From assembly GCA_900637135.1 (NCBI GenBank), contig LR134353.1:3844001-3908000 (forward strand): DNA of 64,000 nt, written 5' to 3'. The notes under the pieces are model-generated. The model saw nothing but the letters and a program-made list of their open reading frames with translations, did not search any database and was not told the origin of the DNA. Source of the stretch: Mycolicibacterium flavescens (GTDB lineage Bacteria; Actinomycetota; Actinomycetes; Mycobacteriales; Mycobacteriaceae). Every line of letters begins with the position of its first letter. Position 1 is the stretch's first letter. This document shows positions 1-7,815 of the stretch, in pieces. Position numbers and translations under genes: made by a program.

Positions 1-78
1 AATCCAGTTGCCGATGTTGCCCTTCCAGAACCCTTCCCAGCGCTCCCCCAGGGACAGTGCGATCAGACTGTTATCCAT
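1..78 (-). CDS. N-terminal fragment of a possible membrane protein (gene runs off the window)
   Basis: An ATG at 78 (minus strand) opens a frame that stays open to the window edge, giving 26 residues beginning MDNSLIALSLGERWEGFWKG. It overlaps the prfB stop codon by about 8 nt, so the two are probably translationally coupled. In mycobacteria the gene after prfB is, as I recall, a conserved transmembrane protein of the mechanosensitive-channel type (Rv3104c region). The visible fragment is too short to prove that identity, so the call rests on position, overlap and reading frame only. Confidence 0.5.
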   Translation of the reverse strand, partial: MDNSLIALSLGERWEGFWKGNIGNWI

Positions 79-1177
79 CGTCTTGACTCTTGCGCCAACG
101 AATGCCCGCCTCGAGGAACCCGTCGAGGTCGCCGTCGAGCACCGCGGCGGGGTTGCCGACCTCGTACTCGGTGCGCAGATCCTTGACCATCTGGTAGGGG
201 TGCAGCACGTAGGACCGCATCTGGTTGCCCCACGAGCTGCCACCGTCGCCCTTGAGGGCATCCATCTCGGCGCGCTCTTCTAAGCGCTTGCGTTCCAACA
301 ACTTTGCCTGCAAGACCCGCATCGCCGAAACCTTGTTCTGCAACTGCGACTTCTCGTTTTGACAGGTCACCACGATGCCTGTCGGGATGTGGGTCAGCCG
401 GACCGCCGAGTCGGTGGTGTTGACCGACTGGCCACCGGGGCCGCTGGAGCGGTAGACATCAACGCGCACATCGCTTTCCGGGATGTCGATGTGGTCGGTG
501 GTCTCCACCACCGGCAGCACTTCGACGTCGGCGAACGACGTCTGCCTGCGGCTCTGGTTGTCGAACGGGCTGATGCGCACGAGGCGATGGGTGCCCTGCT
601 CGACCGACAGGGTGCCGTAGGCGAACGGTGCGTGCACCGCGAACGTCGCGCTCTTGATCCCCGCCTCTTCGGCGTAGGAGATGTCAAAGACTTCCACGGG
701 ATAGTCGTGCTGTTCGGCCCAGCGGATGTACATGCGCATCAGCATCTCGGCCCAGTCCGCGGCGTCCACCCCGCCGGCGCCCGAGCGGATCGTGACGACG
801 GCCTCGCGCTCGTCGTACTCGCCGGACAGCAGGGTGCGCACCTCCATCGCCTCGATGTCCTCGCGCAGCTTGGCCCGCTCGGCGTCGGCCTCTGCGAGTT
901 CCTCCTCGCTGCCGTCTTCGGCGGCCAGCTCGTACATCACCGGCAGGTCGTCGAGGCGCTGCCGGAGTTCCTCGACGCGCCGAAGCTCCCCCTGGGTGTG
1001 CGACAGCTCACTGGTGACCTTCTGAGCGCGCGTCTGGTCGTCCCACAGGTTCGGGTCGGAGGCCTCGTGCTCGAGCTTCTCGATGCGACCGCGGAGGCCT
1101 TCGACGTCGAGCACCCGCTCCACCGTGGTCAGGGTGGAGTCGAGGGCAGCGAGGTCGGCTTGACGGTCAGGATCCAC
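71..1177 (-). CDS. prfB: Peptide chain release factor 2 (RF2)
   Basis: Cytosolic class I release factor that reads UGA and UAA stop codons and triggers peptide release on the ribosome. The 368-residue length is typical. The codon-reading tripeptide SPF lies at residues 203-205 inside HRLVRISPFDNQSRR, and the catalytic GGQ at residues 248-250 inside RSSGPGGQSVNTT. SPF rather than PxT separates it from RF1. The start is a GTG (MDPDRQ), and an 11-bp palindrome CAGGTTACCTG lies 8-18 nt upstream (1185-1195). The frame is continuous, so the programmed +1 frameshift that autoregulates prfB in many bacteria is absent here. It is divergent from fprA, as in M. tuberculosis. Confidence 0.97.
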   Translation of the reverse strand: MDPDRQADLAALDSTLTTVERVLDVEGLRGRIEKLEHEASDPNLWDDQTRAQKVTSELSHTQGELRRVEELRQRLDDLPVMYELAAEDGSEEELAEADAERAKLREDIEAMEVRTLLSGEYDEREAVVTIRSGAGGVDAADWAEMLMRMYIRWAEQHDYPVEVFDISYAEEAGIKSATFAVHAPFAYGTLSVEQGTHRLVRISPFDNQSRRQTSFADVEVLPVVETTDHIDIPESDVRVDVYRSSGPGGQSVNTTDSAVRLTHIPTGIVVTCQNEKSQLQNKVSAMRVLQAKLLERKRLEERAEMDALKGDGGSSWGNQMRSYVLHPYQMVKDLRTEYEVGNPAAVLDGDLDGFLEAGIRWRKSQDDG

Positions 1178-1340
1178 GGGAGTTCAGGTTACCTGTGAGC
1201 CGACACGCGCCGGTTCTCGCGACTGGCGGCAACGAGGCCCGTCCGCGTTCTAGCATCGGATGCGTAACCAGCCGGCCCCGACGCGACAGCCCCTTGCGCG
1301 AGGCCGGGCAGCGAGAAGGAAGCTTCGACAAAAGGTGTCC

Positions 1341-2705
1341 ATGCGCCCCTACCACGTGGCGATCGTCGGCTCAGGGCCTTCGGGTTACTTTGCCGCGGCG
1401 TCGTTACTCAAGTTCGCCGATTCCCGGGACGACGCCGACGTGCGCGTCGACATGCTCGAGATGTTGCCGACCCCGTGGGGGCTGGTGCGCTCGGGTGTGG
1501 CACCCGACCATCCGAAGATCAAGTCGATCAGCGCCCAGTTCGAAAAGACTGCGTTGGATCCGCGATTTCGCTTCTTTGGCAACGTCGCGGTCGGCGAGCA
1601 CGTGCACCCCGCCGAGTTGGCCGAACAGTACGACGCGGTGATCTACGCCGTCGGTGCCCAATCCGACCGGGCGCTGGGGATTCCCGGTGAGGACCTGCCC
1701 GGCAGCGTCGCCGCCGTCGATTTCGTCGGCTGGTACAACGCCCACCCGCATTTCGAGGAGATCGCACCCGACATCTCCAGCGGTCGCGCCGTGGTGATCG
1801 GCAACGGCAACGTCGCCTTGGACGTGGCGCGGATTCTCGTCACCGATCCCGACGTGCTGGCCGCGACGGACATCGCCGACCACGCGTTGAAGTCACTGCA
1901 CGACCGCGGGGTGGAGGAGGTACTCGTCATCGGGAGACGGGGGCCGTTGCAGGCGCCGTTCACCACGTTGGAGCTGCGCGAACTCGGGCACCTCGAGGGG
2001 CTCGGCGACGTCGACGTCATCATCGATCCCGCCGACTTCGCCGACATCACCGACGACGACCTCGAAGCGGCGGGCAAGACCGTACGCAACAACATCAAGG
2101 TGCTGCGCGGCTATGGGGAACAGACACCGAAGAACGCCAAGCGGCGCATCGTCTTCCGTTTCCGCACCTCCCCAATCGAGATCAAGGGGGACGGTCGCGT
2201 CGAATCGATCGTGCTCGGCCGCAACGAGCTGGTCGAGGAGAACGGCCGCATCGTGGCCAAGGACACCGGTGAACGCGAGGAGGTGCCGGCCCAGCTTGTG
2301 GTGCGCGCGGTCGGCTATCGCGGGGTTCCGACGCCCGGCCTGCCGTTCGACGAGCGCAGCGGCACGATCCCGCACACCCACGGGCGCGTGGAAGGCAGCC
2401 GCAACGAGTACGTGGTCGGCTGGATCAAGCGCGGGCCGACGGGTGTCATCGGCAGCAACAAGAGCGATTCGCAGGAGACCGTCGACACGCTGATCACCGA
2501 CCTGTCGGCCGCACAACTCGCCGACTTCGCCGAGGACCATTCGCGGCGGCTGGCCGAATGGTTGGTCGAACGGCAGCCGAAGGTGATCACCGATGACCAC
2601 TGGCGGCTGATCGACGAGTACGAGCGGTCAGCAGGCGAACCGCACGGGCGCCCGCGCGTGAAGCTGACCACCGTGGCCGCGATGTTGAGGATCGGGCACG
2701 GCTGA
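1341..2705 (+). CDS. fprA: NADPH-ferredoxin reductase FprA
   Basis: FAD- and NADPH-binding oxidoreductase of the adrenodoxin-reductase type, which passes electrons from NADPH to ferredoxins and so to cytochromes P450 or other acceptors. The product is 454 residues, matching the family. The FAD Rossmann motif VGSGPSG is at residues 9-15, the NADP motif VVIGNGNVALDVARI at 151-165, and the family signature TPWGLVRSGVAPDHP near 44-58. The ATG at 1341 is chosen over an upstream in-frame ATG (1260) because MRPYHVAIVGSGPSG is the conserved N-terminus and a purine-rich stretch (AAAGG) precedes it. It diverges from prfB across 163 nt. Confidence 0.96.
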   Translation: MRPYHVAIVGSGPSGYFAAASLLKFADSRDDADVRVDMLEMLPTPWGLVRSGVAPDHPKIKSISAQFEKTALDPRFRFFGNVAVGEHVHPAELAEQYDAVIYAVGAQSDRALGIPGEDLPGSVAAVDFVGWYNAHPHFEEIAPDISSGRAVVIGNGNVALDVARILVTDPDVLAATDIADHALKSLHDRGVEEVLVIGRRGPLQAPFTTLELRELGHLEGLGDVDVIIDPADFADITDDDLEAAGKTVRNNIKVLRGYGEQTPKNAKRRIVFRFRTSPIEIKGDGRVESIVLGRNELVEENGRIVAKDTGEREEVPAQLVVRAVGYRGVPTPGLPFDERSGTIPHTHGRVEGSRNEYVVGWIKRGPTGVIGSNKSDSQETVDTLITDLSAAQLADFAEDHSRRLAEWLVERQPKVITDDHWRLIDEYERSAGEPHGRPRVKLTTVAAMLRIGHG

Positions 2706-2737
2706 GCATCGGCTCGTCGTGCACCACGCTTGAAGCC

Positions 2738-3094
2738 TCAGGAGTAGGGCGGTGGCGGCGCCTCGGGTGGCGGGGCCTGCGGCGCGAATCGCCAGTTGTC
2801 CGGGTTCTTCGGCGAGTAGACGACGGGAAACAGTTGGCCCATCGTCGGCCAGTCGTCGACGTCGACCTCGAGCCGTTGGTAGACGACATGCTCGTTGACC
2901 GTGGGCCCGTTAATGACGCCGGTGATCGTGACGTACTGCGGCCCGGTGACCTCGGCTGGTCGCGGGCTGACGCCGGTGACCAGCAGTTGACCCGAGGGCC
3001 AGTCAGTCGGTGTGCCGCGACGGCGCATCAGCATCGGTCGGGCCAGCAGCACCAGCGCACCGACGATCAGCAGTATCACCGCGAATTCCCACAT
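2738..3094 (-). CDS. Small single-pass membrane protein, mycobacterial conserved hypothetical
   Basis: A 118-residue product. An N-terminal hydrophobic segment (WEFAVILLIVGALVLLARP, residues 2-20) is followed by RRR, then a beta-rich domain with GPQYVTITGVINGPTVNEH and YQRLEVDVDDWPTMGQ, and a proline-rich tail (PPPEAPPPPYS). The arrangement suggests an N-terminal anchor with a small soluble domain, but no enzyme motif is visible. The ATG at 3094 puts the membrane segment at the very N-terminus; upstream extension gives only arginine-rich low-complexity sequence. The gene is divergent from hisN, with starts only 23 nt apart, so the two must share a compact promoter region. Function unknown. 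Confidence 0.7.
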   Translation of the reverse strand: MWEFAVILLIVGALVLLARPMLMRRRGTPTDWPSGQLLVTGVSPRPAEVTGPQYVTITGVINGPTVNEHVVYQRLEVDVDDWPTMGQLFPVVYSPKNPDNWRFAPQAPPPEAPPPPYS

Positions 3095-3117
3095 CCCGAC
3101 ATGGTAGGACGACAGGC

Positions 3118-3912
3118 ATGGATCCCGAGGCGGACGATCTGGCATTGGCGCTCGCTCTAGCCGATGAATCGGACGCCAGGACGATGGCCCGCTTCGGCGC
3201 GGTCGACCTCGTCGTCGAGACCAAACCCGACCTGACCCCGGCCACCGACGCCGACCTCGAAGTCGAATCGATGATCCGGGAGCGACTTGGCGAGCAGCGC
3301 CCGGCCGATTCGGTGTTCGGCGAGGAGTTCGGCGGCACGAAGGAGTTCGTGGGCAGGCAGTGGGTCGTCGACCCGATCGACGGCACCAAGAACTTCGTCC
3401 GCGGGGTACCGGTGTGGGCGACGCTGATCGCGTTGCTTCGCGACGGCGTACCCGTGCTCGGCGTGGTGAGTGCACCCGCGCTGCACCGACGGTGGTGGGC
3501 GGTGTCCGGACGGGGTGCGTACGCGCAGGTGTCCGGGCAGCCGCAGCGACGGCTGAGCGTGTCGAAGGTTCAGGACCTCGGCTCGGCGAGCCTGGCGTTC
3601 TCCAGCCTCTCCGGGTGGGCCGACCGCGGCATCCGCGACCGGTTCGTCGCGCTGACCGACGCGGTGTGGCGGGTGCGCGGCTACGGCGACTTCTACAACT
3701 ACTGCCTGGTCGCCGAGGGGGCCGTCGACATCGCGATGGAGCCCGAAGTCTCGACGTGGGACCTGGCGCCGCTCGACGTCCTGGTGCGCGAGGCGGGCGG
3801 CCGCTTCACCAACCTCGCAGGTGAGTCCGGTCCGCACGGCGGCAGCGCGGTCGCGACCAACGGGCTGCTGCACGACGCCGTGCTGCGCAGCTTGTCGGCA
3901 CCTGAGCTGTGA
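3118..3912 (+). CDS. hisN: Histidinol-phosphatase, inositol-monophosphatase family (HisN)
   Basis: Mg2+-dependent phosphatase of the IMPase fold, 264 residues. Metal-binding residues appear in GEEFGG (68-73), DPIDGTKNF (85-93) and WDLAPLDVLVREAGG (214-228). As I recall, the M. tuberculosis counterpart (Rv3137) removes phosphate from L-histidinol phosphate, the penultimate step of histidine biosynthesis. The ATG at 3118 follows a GACAGG purine stretch and begins MDPEADDLAL. It precedes fadE24 as in M. tuberculosis. Family membership is certain; the histidinol-phosphate specificity is by analogy, and an inositol monophosphatase role is the main alternative. Confidence 0.88.
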   Translation: MDPEADDLALALALADESDARTMARFGAVDLVVETKPDLTPATDADLEVESMIRERLGEQRPADSVFGEEFGGTKEFVGRQWVVDPIDGTKNFVRGVPVWATLIALLRDGVPVLGVVSAPALHRRWWAVSGRGAYAQVSGQPQRRLSVSKVQDLGSASLAFSSLSGWADRGIRDRFVALTDAVWRVRGYGDFYNYCLVAEGAVDIAMEPEVSTWDLAPLDVLVREAGGRFTNLAGESGPHGGSAVATNGLLHDAVLRSLSAPEL

Positions 3913-3933
3913 GTTCGACAACAACTTACCGAT

Positions 3934-3968
3934 GAGTCAGTTCCGATACCTTACTCTGGAGTCAGTTC
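3934..3968 (+). promoter_or_regulatory. Direct repeat GAGTCAGTTC upstream of fadE24
   Basis: The decamer GAGTCAGTTC occurs at 3934-3943 and again at 3959-3968, 25 bp apart, with related GAGTTCG words on both sides (near 3911 and 3972). The pair lies 41-75 nt before the fadE24 start. It could be a tandem operator or activator site controlling fadE24-fadE23. No regulator gene is adjacent, so which protein binds is unknown. Confidence 0.35.
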
Positions 3969-4008
3969 GACGAGTTCGGACGTCACAAATCGAAGCGAGG
4001 CAGTCGAA

Positions 4009-5400
4009 ATGAGTAAAGCCCTGCCGTCGAAAAACGGATCCAAGTCGAAGCGAAGCGACAAAGAAAGCGCAGTCGGCCTGAAGAAGCACAAGCGGTCGGC
4101 GACCGATCTCGGTCTGGCGCTGGTCACTCCCCTGGTCGGCCAGGAGTTCCTGGACCGCTACAACCTGCGCGATCCGCTCAACCGTGGATTGAAGTATGGC
4201 GTCAAGCAGGTGTTCTCGTTCGCGGGCGCGGCCACCAGGCAGTTCAAGCGGGTGTCGGGTAACCAGAGCGGACCGACGCGGCTGAAGAAGAGCGGTTCGG
4301 ATTACTTCGACCTCACGCCCGACGACGAACAGCAGATGATCGTCGAGACGGTCAGCGAGTTCGCCGAGGAGGTCATCCGTCCCGCGGCGCGCGAGGCCGA
4401 CGAGTCAGCCGACTACCCCGTCGACCTCGTGGCGAAGGCATCCGAACTCGGCATCACCGCGATCAACGTGCCCGAGGACTTCGAGGGCATCGCCGCGCAC
4501 CGCGCAGCCGTCACCAACGTGTTGGTGGCCGAGGCACTGGCGTACGGCGACATGGGCCTCGCGTTGCCCATCCTGGCCCCCGCGGGGGTCGCGTCGGCGC
4601 TCACGCACTGGGGCAGCGCCGATCAGCAGGCCACCTATCTGAAAGAGTTTGCGGGCGAGAATGTTCCGCAGTCCTGCGTGGCGATCGCCGAACCGCGAGC
4701 GCTGTTCGATCCCACCGCGTTGAAGACCACCGCGGTCCGCACCCCGAGCGGGTACCGCCTCGACGGGGTCAAGTCGCTTGTGCCGGCCGCCGCCAATGCC
4801 GAACTGTTCATCGTCGGAGCGCAACTCAACGGCAAGCCCGCGCTGTTCATCGTCGAGTCGTCGTCGAAGGGTCTGAGCATCACGCCCGACCCGGGTATGG
4901 GTATCCGCGGAGCGGCGACCGGCCAGGTCGCGCTCGACGGGGTCACGGTGACGCTGTCGGCGCGCCTCGGCGAGGACGGCGCAACCGACGAGGACTACTC
5001 GGAGGCGCTCGCGCTGTCGCGGCTCGGCTGGGCGGCACTCGCCGTCGGCACCGCTCACGCGGTGCTCGACTACGTCGTCCCATATGTCAAGGAACGGAAG
5101 GCCTTCGGTGAACCGATCGCGCACCGTCAGGCGGTCGCGTTCATGTGCGCCAACATGGCGATCGAGTTCGACGGTCTGCGCTTGATCACGTGGCGCGGCG
5201 CGTCGCGAGCCGATCAGGGTCTGCCGTTCGCCCGCGAGGCCGCGCTGGCCAAACGGCTGGGCACCGACAAGGGCATGCAGATCGGCCTGGACGGTGTGCA
5301 GCTGCTCGGCGGCCACGGCTACACCAAGGAACATCCCGTCGAGCGGTGGTATCGCGATCTGCGCGCCATCGGCGTCGCCGAGGGTGTTGTAGTTATCTAG
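4009..5400 (+). CDS. fadE24: Acyl-CoA dehydrogenase FadE24
   Basis: FAD-dependent acyl-CoA dehydrogenase family protein of 463 residues. The first ~95 residues are a basic, lysine-rich extension (SKNGSKSKRSDKE...) not found in ordinary ACADs, followed by the ACAD N-terminal, middle and C-terminal domains. The C-terminal domain contains QLLGGHGYTKEHPVERWYRD. The usual catalytic glutamate region (EGT) is absent: the chain ends RAIGVAEGVVVI, shorter than FadE23. The extension and length match what I recall of M. tuberculosis FadE24 (468 aa), a gene induced by isoniazid. With fadE23, 22 nt downstream, it probably forms a hetero-oligomeric dehydrogenase, as other paired mycobacterial FadEs do. Substrate unknown. 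Confidence 0.88.
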   Translation: MSKALPSKNGSKSKRSDKESAVGLKKHKRSATDLGLALVTPLVGQEFLDRYNLRDPLNRGLKYGVKQVFSFAGAATRQFKRVSGNQSGPTRLKKSGSDYFDLTPDDEQQMIVETVSEFAEEVIRPAAREADESADYPVDLVAKASELGITAINVPEDFEGIAAHRAAVTNVLVAEALAYGDMGLALPILAPAGVASALTHWGSADQQATYLKEFAGENVPQSCVAIAEPRALFDPTALKTTAVRTPSGYRLDGVKSLVPAAANAELFIVGAQLNGKPALFIVESSSKGLSITPDPGMGIRGAATGQVALDGVTVTLSARLGEDGATDEDYSEALALSRLGWAALAVGTAHAVLDYVVPYVKERKAFGEPIAHRQAVAFMCANMAIEFDGLRLITWRGASRADQGLPFAREAALAKRLGTDKGMQIGLDGVQLLGGHGYTKEHPVERWYRDLRAIGVAEGVVVI

Positions 5401-5422
5401 TCTCACGAGCGGAAGTCGAATC

Positions 5423-6637
5423 ATGGCAATCAATTTGGAGCTGCCGCGCAAGCTCGAGGCGGTCATCGAGAAGGCCCATCAGGGGGCAGCGGAGATGCTG
5501 CGTCCGATCTCTCGCAAGTGGGATCTGCGCGAGCACGAGTACCCGGTGGAGCTGGACACCCTGGCCACCCTGTTCGAGGGCATTCAGGACGCGAAGGCGT
5601 TCGCGTTCGCAGGCGCCGAGGCGTTCGCGGGCGGTGACGAGCCCAGGGACGCCAACCACAACGGCGCGAACATGTCGGCCGTACTCAACGTGATGGAGAT
5701 CAGTTGGGGCGACGTGGCTTTGATGCTGTCGGTGCCGCGCCAAGGGCTCGGTAACGCGGCGATCTCCAGCGTGGCTACGCCCGAACAGCTCGAGCGGCTG
5801 GGCAAGGACGTGTGGGCCGCGATGGCGATCACCGAATCGGACTTCGGCTCCGATTCAGCGGCGGTGTCGACGACGGCGAGGCTGGACGGCGACGAGTACG
5901 TGATCAACGGCGAGAAGATCTTCGTCACGGCCGGATCCCGCGCCACCCACATCGTGGTGTGGGCGACGCTGGACAAGTCGCTGGGCCGCGCGGCGATCAA
6001 GTCGTTCATCGTTCCGCGCGAACATCCCGGGGTGACGGTCGAGCGACTCGAGGACAAGCTCGGCATCAAGGCCTCCGACACCGCGGTGATCCGATTCGAC
6101 AATGCCCGGATCCCCAAGGACAACCTGTTGGGTAGCCCGGAGATCCACGTGGAGAAGGGTTTTGCCGGGGTCATGGAGACCTTCGACAACACTCGGCCCG
6201 TGGTCGCCGCGATGGCCGTCGGCATTGCCCGCGCCGCCCTCGAGGAGCTGCGCAAGATCCTCACCGAGGCCGGCATCGAGATCTCCTACGACAAGCCGTC
6301 GCACGCACAGAGCGCACCCGCCGCGGAGTTCCTGCGCATGGAATCCGATTGGGAGGCCGCGTATCTGCTGATGGTGCGCTCGGCGTGGCAGGCCGACAAC
6401 GACATTCCGAACTCGAAGGAAGCGTCGATGGGCAAGGCGAAGGCCGGCCGGGTGGCCAGCGACGTCACGCTGAAGGCGGTCGAACTGGCCGGCACGGTCG
6501 GGTACTCGGAGGTCACCCTGCTGGAGAAGTGGGCCCGCGACAGCAAGATCCTCGACATCTTCGAGGGCACCCAGCAGATTCAGCTGTTGGTGGTGGCGCG
6601 CCGACTGCTCGGCTTGTCGTCGGCCGAGCTCAAGTAG
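5423..6637 (+). CDS. fadE23: Acyl-CoA dehydrogenase FadE23
   Basis: Flavin-dependent acyl-CoA dehydrogenase of 404 residues with all three ACAD domains. The FAD/substrate signature MAITESDFGSDSAAVSTTA lies near residues 134-152, and the C-terminal signature IFEGTQQIQLLVVARRLLG near 380-398 includes the catalytic-type glutamate in FEGT. It follows fadE24 by 22 nt with a GGAAG ribosome-binding sequence, so the two form one transcript. The complementary loss of the EGT region in FadE24 and its presence here fits an alpha/beta-type heteromeric enzyme with one active half-site. That arrangement is inference; the physiological acyl-CoA is not shown by the sequence. Confidence 0.9.
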   Translation: MAINLELPRKLEAVIEKAHQGAAEMLRPISRKWDLREHEYPVELDTLATLFEGIQDAKAFAFAGAEAFAGGDEPRDANHNGANMSAVLNVMEISWGDVALMLSVPRQGLGNAAISSVATPEQLERLGKDVWAAMAITESDFGSDSAAVSTTARLDGDEYVINGEKIFVTAGSRATHIVVWATLDKSLGRAAIKSFIVPREHPGVTVERLEDKLGIKASDTAVIRFDNARIPKDNLLGSPEIHVEKGFAGVMETFDNTRPVVAAMAVGIARAALEELRKILTEAGIEISYDKPSHAQSAPAAEFLRMESDWEAAYLLMVRSAWQADNDIPNSKEASMGKAKAGRVASDVTLKAVELAGTVGYSEVTLLEKWARDSKILDIFEGTQQIQLLVVARRLLGLSSAELK

Positions 6638-6653
6638 GCGGCTGGCCCACCGT

Positions 6654-6702
6654 TTGTGAATCTGGCGACGGAAATCCCGAAAAAGCGTCGCTGATTTCAC
6701 AA
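6654..6702. repeat. Intergenic inverted repeat between convergent genes (GTGAATCTGGCGACG family)
   Basis: The left arm TTGTGAATCTGGCGACG (6654-6670) and right arm CGTCGCTGATTTCACAA (6686-6702) pair with four central mismatches. It lies between the convergent ends of fadE23 and the reductase at 6728. The 15-mer GTGAATCTGGCGACG is found again, exactly (as its reverse complement), in the hairpin at 63761-63807. This points to a dispersed element that probably works as a bidirectional terminator. Confidence 0.6.
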
Positions 6703-6727
6703 TTGGCGCATGAACGGCTAGAACTCT

Positions 6728-7735
6728 CTAGAACCCGTCGTGCACGACCACACGGGTGCGGCCGGTGACGCCGCCGCCGATGATCGTGCGCAAGGTGTGC
6801 GGCGCCTCGAGCACCGGGACGTCCCTGGTGATGTCGGTGAGATGCTTCGGCTTGAGCTCGCCCTCGATCTGCTTCCAGATCTCGCGACGCGGCCCGATCG
6901 CGAGCTGTACGGAGTCGATGCCCGCCAGGGTGACGCCGCGCAGGATGAACGGCATCACGGTTGTGGGAAGGTCGGCCGACCTGGCCAACCCCGAGATCGC
7001 CGCGACACCCGCGTAAATGAGGGTGCTCAGCGCGTATGCGAGGGTGTCGCCCCCGACGCTGTCGACGACGCCGGCCCATTTCGACTCACTCAGCGGGCGG
7101 ACCTTCTCCCCTTCCTCGGGTAGGCGTCCGATCACCTGGTAGGCGCCCAGGCCCATGAGATAGTCGTGCGCCTCGGCCTTCCCGGTGGATGCGATCACTT
7201 CGTAGCCCAGACCGGCCAGCAGGTCGACACTGATGCTGCCGACGCCTCCGGTCGCACCGGTGACCAGTACGGGCCCGTCCTGCGGTCGCACGCCGTGGTC
7301 GCGAATTGCGTTGACGCTCATGGCCGCGGTGAAGCCGGCTGTGCCGATCGCGGCGGCCTCCGCCGTCGTCAACCTTTCGAGCTTGACCAGGTAGTCGGCC
7401 GGCAACCGAGCGGTGTCGGCGTATCCGCCGTGCCTGCCGGTGCCGATGTCGTAGCCGTGGGCGACGACCCGGTCACCGACGGCGAACTCCGATGACGACG
7501 ATGCCGTGACCGTGCCGGCCGCGTCGATGCCCGGGATGAGCGGATACGACCGGGCCACACCGCCTTTGGGCGTCACGGCGAGGGCGTCCTTGTAGTTGAT
7601 CCCCGAGTACTCGACGGAGACCGTGACGTCACCCTCCGGCAGGAAAGTATCGTCGACGACTTCGTGCCGCAGGGTGATTTCTCCTTCGGCGTCTTGATGT
7701 GCGACCACGGCGTTGACTGCGCTCATGACGCCCAT
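6728..7735 (-). CDS. YhdH/AcuI-type NADPH-dependent oxidoreductase (MDR superfamily)
   Basis: Zinc-independent medium-chain reductase of 335 residues. The N-terminal GroES-like part has YSGINYKDALAVTPKGGVA and PLIPGIDAAGTV. The nucleotide-binding part has VLVTGATGGVGSISVDLLAGLG, the AxxGxxG pattern of the YhdH/YhfP group. AcuI-type members reduce acryloyl-CoA to propionyl-CoA; related proteins reduce quinones. Two start codons are possible: ATG 7735, preceded by AGGTGA, and ATG 7726 (MSAVNAVVAH). The gene is monocistronic, convergent with fadE23. Family is sure; substrate is not. Confidence 0.85.
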   Translation of the reverse strand: MGVMSAVNAVVAHQDAEGEITLRHEVVDDTFLPEGDVTVSVEYSGINYKDALAVTPKGGVARSYPLIPGIDAAGTVTASSSSEFAVGDRVVAHGYDIGTGRHGGYADTARLPADYLVKLERLTTAEAAAIGTAGFTAAMSVNAIRDHGVRPQDGPVLVTGATGGVGSISVDLLAGLGYEVIASTGKAEAHDYLMGLGAYQVIGRLPEEGEKVRPLSESKWAGVVDSVGGDTLAYALSTLIYAGVAAISGLARSADLPTTVMPFILRGVTLAGIDSVQLAIGPRREIWKQIEGELKPKHLTDITRDVPVLEAPHTLRTIIGGGVTGRTRVVVHDGF

Positions 7736-7770
7736 TGTTCACCTGGGCCCACGCGCAAGCCGGGGAACGC

Positions 7771-7807
7771 AGGAGTCCCCGGACGCGGGTCGCGTCCGGG
7801 GACTCCT
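7771..7807 (-). terminator. Strong hairpin terminator after the mycolyltransferase gene
   Basis: A perfect 17-bp inverted repeat, AGGAGTCCCCGGACGCG (7771-7787) and its complement (7791-7807), separated by the 3-nt loop GGT. It starts 8 nt beyond the stop codon of the antigen-85-like gene. There is no clear U-tract, as is common for GC-rich mycobacterial terminators. It also separates that gene from the promoter of the downstream-facing reductase at 7735. Confidence 0.8.
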
Positions 7808-7815
7808 GACGTGTC

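Noticed and set aside
71..1177. Programmed +1 frameshift in prfB
   Set aside because: The reading frame is continuous from the GTG start and no in-frame UGA near codon 26 exists.
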